This document shows, piece by piece, positions 14,754 through 17,388 of a stretch of DNA of 17,388 nt. Origin of the DNA: Saprospiraceae bacterium (GTDB lineage: Bacteria; Bacteroidota; Bacteroidia; Chitinophagales; Saprospiraceae). The stretch covers positions 1 to 17,388 of the forward strand of contig JAHDII010000035.1 in NCBI GenBank assembly GCA_020630895.1, in the 5' to 3' direction. The notes under the pieces are model-generated. The model worked only from the letters and a program-made list of their open reading frames with translations. It was not told the DNA's origin and did no database searches. The position numbers and the translations under genes were made by a program. The stretch's first letter is position 1. Every line of letters begins with the position of its first letter.

Positions 14754-15050
14754 ATGAATAAAAATACAATTGTTTTTGGCATATTAATATCTCTTATTTT
14801 ACCTGTAATTGGTTATGCTATTTGGGTATTAATTAATTATATTTTAATGAGTGCTAATGTTACAGATAAATTCGGACAAATATTTCAATTTTCTTCTAAA
14901 ACTATGGTTTTAGTTTCTATTTGTTTTAATTTAATTCCATTCCATTATGCTAAAAATAAGAGATGGGATGATATGCTAAGAGGTTGCGGATTATTAACGA
15001 TTATCATGCTTTTATCTTGGGCATATTATTTTAACCTTTTCAATATTTAA
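14754..15050 (+). CDS. Small membrane protein between surE and lpxB
   Basis: This 98-residue protein has three likely membrane helices at about 8-30, 47-65 and 77-95, with a short positively charged loop (AKNKRWDDMLRG) between the last two. There is no signal peptide cleavage site and no motif that I recognise. The gene begins one base after the surE stop codon, and its TAA shares its last base with the ATG of lpxB (TAATG, 15048-15052). Translation of all three should therefore be coupled. The setting suggests a role near the inner membrane in envelope lipid synthesis, which is inference from position only. Confidence 0.78.
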   Translation: MNKNTIVFGILISLILPVIGYAIWVLINYILMSANVTDKFGQIFQFSSKTMVLVSICFNLIPFHYAKNKRWDDMLRGCGLLTIIMLLSWAYYFNLFNI

Positions 15051-16144
15051 TGAAATATTATATCATTGCTGGAGAAGCTTCAGGAGATATGCATGGGGCT
15101 AATTTAATTCATGCGATTCAGGAATTAGATTCACAAGCATCTTTTCAATTTTTTGGTGGTGATAAAATGGAAAAAATAGCTCAAACTAAAGCTATAAAAC
15201 ATATTTCTGATTTAGCTTTTATGGGCTTCATCGAAGTCGTTCTAAATTTGAGGATTATTTTAAAAAATATTTCTCTTTGTAAAAAAACAATTGTAAAATT
15301 TCAACCTGATGCCCTTATTCTCATTGATTATCCAGGATTTAATTTACGTATTGCTCAGTGGGCAAAACAACAAAGAATAAAAGTATTTTATTATATCTCT
15401 CCTCAAATCTGGGCATGGAAATCTAAACGTATTCATTCTATAATAAATTCAACGGAAGAAGTATATACAATTTTGCCTTTTGAAAAAGATTTTTATAAAA
15501 AATATAATTATAATGTTGTTTTTGTCGGACATCCATTGCTAGATGAAATTTCTAAAAATAATTTTAATAAAATTGCGTCACAAAAACCTATTGTAGCTTT
15601 GTTACCTGGAAGTAGAAAGCAAGAAATTTCAAATATTCTTCCTATTATGATAGATGCTGTAAAAAATAATAATGATTATGATTTTATTATTGGTGCTGCA
15701 CCTTCAATTCCAGATTCTTTTTATCAAAAAATAATTAATAAACATGATATAAAAATTGAAAAAAATAATACTCATGGTTTATTACATTCATCTTATGCTG
15801 CTTTGGTAACGTCTGGTACAGCTACACTTGAAACAGCCTTGTTTAATGTTCCTCAAATTGTTTGCTATAAAGGCAGTAAAATTTCATATTGGATTGCTAA
15901 AAAATTAATTAAAAATATTAATTATATTTCTTTAGTAAATTTAATTTTAAACCGTTCCTTAGTAAAAGAATTAATTCAAGAAAACTTAAATAGTCAATTA
16001 TTAAAAAAAGAATTCAATGATTTATTAGTTCCTCAAAATAGAAAAATCATTTTAGAAGGGTATCAAGAATTGAAACAGATGATTTCTAAAAAAAATGCTT
16101 CTAAAAATGTAGCAGAAGATATTATAAAAAAAATAAGGAATTGA
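15050..16144 (+). CDS. lpxB: Lipid-A-disaccharide synthase LpxB
   Basis: LpxB (glycosyltransferase family 19) joins UDP-2,3-diacylglucosamine and lipid X into lipid A disaccharide phosphate at the inner membrane. The 364-residue length is usual. Typical signatures are GEASGDMHGANL near the start, FMGFIEV, LIDYPGFNLR, YYISPQIWAWK, GHPLLDE, LLPGSRKQEI and the nucleotide-binding SGTATLETAL. Its start overlaps the preceding stop by one base, and its own TGA lies inside the stem of the following terminator. Presence of the gene implies an outer membrane with lipopolysaccharide. No defect is seen. Confidence 0.96.
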   Translation: MKYYIIAGEASGDMHGANLIHAIQELDSQASFQFFGGDKMEKIAQTKAIKHISDLAFMGFIEVVLNLRIILKNISLCKKTIVKFQPDALILIDYPGFNLRIAQWAKQQRIKVFYYISPQIWAWKSKRIHSIINSTEEVYTILPFEKDFYKKYNYNVVFVGHPLLDEISKNNFNKIASQKPIVALLPGSRKQEISNILPIMIDAVKNNNDYDFIIGAAPSIPDSFYQKIINKHDIKIEKNNTHGLLHSSYAALVTSGTATLETALFNVPQIVCYKGSKISYWIAKKLIKNINYISLVNLILNRSLVKELIQENLNSQLLKKEFNDLLVPQNRKIILEGYQELKQMISKKNASKNVAEDIIKKIRN

Positions 16145-16166
16145 TGTATTCAATTCCTTATTTTTT
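16128..16166. terminator. Bidirectional terminator including the lpxB stop codon
   Basis: Arms 16128-16144 and 16150-16166 form a perfect 17-base stem with a 5-base loop. The left arm holds the last codons and stop of lpxB, and the right arm ends in six T. It also lies 17 bases beyond the stop of the facing barrel gene, so it probably serves both. Confidence 0.88.
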
Positions 16167-16183
16167 CTTAATATTTTTTTGAA

Positions 16184-17053
16184 TTAAAAAGAAGGACATC
16201 CTTTTTTCTTACCTCTAGATCTCCCTCTACTTCCTACTAAACCATTATCTGTAAAATTATACGATAAAAATATCCCTGAAATTACATACCAATCCAAATT
16301 ATTAGGATTACCTCGTCCTACAGTTTCACTTTCTGGTCGAGTATATCCAGCTCCTTCTATTTCTCCTCCTCTCCAAGATAATATCGCAGCTAATTCTCCA
16401 TTTGCAGAAGCCAAATCTTCATAATTTACAAAAATAGTACTTACATCATCTAAATAATCTGTATTAGTTCTTCTAAATCCTATTTCGAAACCTAAATTCC
16501 ATTTATCATTGATAGCATATTTTACTCCTCCTCCAAAAGGAATTGACATTTGTAATAATTTATATTTTTCAGGTCTTCCTTCCATTCCTTGTCCTTCAGT
16601 TCCCAAAGGTTGTAAATTAACCCATTCAGCATTGTATTCTGTTTGCGGATTGAATTTGTACCCTGCAATACCAACAAAAACATAAGGCGAAAAGGTTTTT
16701 TCTAAATTATATGGAGCATATCCTAAAATATTAAATTCTCCTGTAAACCCAAATTCAAAGATATTAGATCTAAAACTTAAATTTCTTGATTGTCTAAAAT
16801 CACTATTATTACTATTAAAATCGCTTGCAGAAATTTTACCATAATTTATCCCTCCTTTTAAGCTAACCCATTTGCCAATATTATAACGAGCAAACACACC
16901 AGCAGAGAAATTCATTTCACCCAAACTTGTCCATAAACCTGAAGGTGCTAAATCTCCTAAATAGTTAGATACACCAACAGTTCCACCCACTTCTAATTGA
17001 GCACTCAAACTTAATGGAATGCATAATAAAAGTGAAAATATCCAATTTTTCAT
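16184..17053 (-). CDS. Outer-membrane beta-barrel protein, DUF6089/PorG-like
   Basis: The 289-residue protein has a signal peptide (1-18, cleavage after LSA) and alternating hydrophobic strands rich in Tyr, Phe and Gly, such as EVGGTVGVSNYLGDL, GVFARYNIGKWVSLKGGINYG, SPYVFVGIAGYKF, IPFGGGVKYAI and NLGFEIGFRRTNTDYLDDVS. These fit an eight-stranded or similar outer-membrane barrel of the DUF6089 family, which includes PorG, an outer-membrane component linked to the type IX secretion system. The basic tail ends GKKKGCPSF, a pattern shared by many members, with the Cys close to the C-terminus. No other T9SS gene is in the window, so direct participation is not shown. It is divergent from gyrA across a 278-base gap. 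Confidence 0.82.
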   Translation of the reverse strand: MKNWIFSLLLCIPLSLSAQLEVGGTVGVSNYLGDLAPSGLWTSLGEMNFSAGVFARYNIGKWVSLKGGINYGKISASDFNSNNSDFRQSRNLSFRSNIFEFGFTGEFNILGYAPYNLEKTFSPYVFVGIAGYKFNPQTEYNAEWVNLQPLGTEGQGMEGRPEKYKLLQMSIPFGGGVKYAINDKWNLGFEIGFRRTNTDYLDDVSTIFVNYEDLASANGELAAILSWRGGEIEGAGYTRPESETVGRGNPNNLDWYVISGIFLSYNFTDNGLVGSRGRSRGKKKGCPSF

Positions 17054-17331
17054 ATCAATAAATGTTTTAATAATTCTACGAATTTATAATTTTTTTCTCA
17101 TATTTTCATATTAAAGATTATTCTTTAGTATAAAAGGTACAATTCCTTACTAACAGCCATTATTATTCCAATAAAAGAGATTTATGAGCCATTTTAAATT
17201 AAAAATATATAAGTAATTAATAATCAATCAAATATTATTACAAATATATTCAATTAATATTATAAAATATTTCTCAAAAAGCAGTATTTTATGTATTTTT
17301 GCACATATTTTAAAACATACATAAATTTTAC
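17054..17331. other. Divergent intergenic region between barrel gene and gyrA
   Basis: The 278 bases are about four-fifths A/T with no convincing ORF and no RNA gene that I can recognise. The right end holds the candidate gyrA promoter. On the minus strand TACCTTTT, near 17134-17141, is one base away from the -7 motif and could serve the barrel gene. Confidence 0.5.
17294..17301 (+). promoter_or_regulatory. Candidate -7 element of gyrA
   Basis: TATTTTTG matches TAnnTTTG and is followed by CA. It ends 30 bases before the gyrA ATG. About 20 bases upstream the sequence is TTTC, a near match to the TTTG of the -33 element. Confidence 0.5.
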
Positions 17332-17388
17332 ATGGCATCACAAAGAATTATCCCAATTAGCTTAGAAGAAGAAATGAAAACAGCATAC
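17332..17388 (+). CDS. gyrA: DNA gyrase subunit A, N-terminal fragment
   Basis: Only 19 codons are inside the window. The residues IIPISLEEEMKTAY match the conserved N-terminus of GyrA, where (L/I)IPI.(I/L)E.EM..(A/S)Y precedes the first helix of the winged-helix domain. GyrA carries the catalytic tyrosine of gyrase, which introduces negative supercoils. The start is supported by the promoter-like motif and by the position of the family motif right after the ATG. The short length leaves ParC as an alternative, though the sequence fits GyrA better. Confidence 0.8.
   Translation, partial: MASQRIIPISLEEEMKTAY

Overview
The window looks like chromosomal DNA from an AT-rich member of the Bacteroidota, most likely Flavobacteriia or a close relative. 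Four things point there. There are several lipoproteins and an outer-membrane barrel of the PorG/DUF6089 type ending in a GCPSF tail. Protein families typical of the phylum are present. Start codons follow A-rich leaders, not Shine-Dalgarno sequences. Several intergenic regions carry the Bacteroidota -7 promoter motif TAnnTTTG. No rRNA, tRNA, CRISPR array or insertion sequence was seen.

Layout. 1-565 (minus) is the front part of an unrecognised lipoprotein gene that runs off the left edge. 628-1755 (minus) is a tyrosine recombinase with an extra N-terminal domain. 1892-3695 (plus) is a replication/repair group: a small zinc-ribbon protein, RecF, and a DciA-like DUF721 protein that overlaps recF by 4 bases. 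3732-7066 (minus) holds an APH-like kinase followed closely by PolX and, further on, a lipoprotein that appears to start at TTG. 7121-8335 (plus), divergent from the kinase, is an ACAD10/11-type acyl-CoA dehydrogenase. Kinase and dehydrogenase are fused in animal ACAD10/ACAD11, so they probably act together.

8444-10143 (plus) carries cell-envelope genes: an RlpA-like protein with two SPOR domains and a LEA-like lipoprotein. 10216-10848 (minus) is a metallophosphoesterase. 11021-12133 (plus) is a periplasmic protein with two OmpA-like domains. 12195-13292 (minus) is YchF. 13379-16144 (plus) is a cluster of an AcpH-like phosphodiesterase, SurE, a three-helix membrane protein of unknown function and LpxB. 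The surE-membrane protein-lpxB part is packed with 0-1 base spacing. 16184-17053 (minus) is the PorG-like barrel. The first 19 codons of gyrA start at 17332 and leave the right edge.

Three convergent junctions carry long perfect hairpins that should stop transcription from both sides; a further hairpin ends the rlpA gene. The window is mostly housekeeping and envelope genes, and I do not see a new defence or mobile system. The points most worth checking are a PolX whose polymerase active site has lost two of three catalytic aspartates while its PHP nuclease is intact, a surE promoter that predicts a nearly leaderless mRNA, the kinase/dehydrogenase pair, and a tandem OmpA protein whose second domain lacks the peptidoglycan-binding aspartate.
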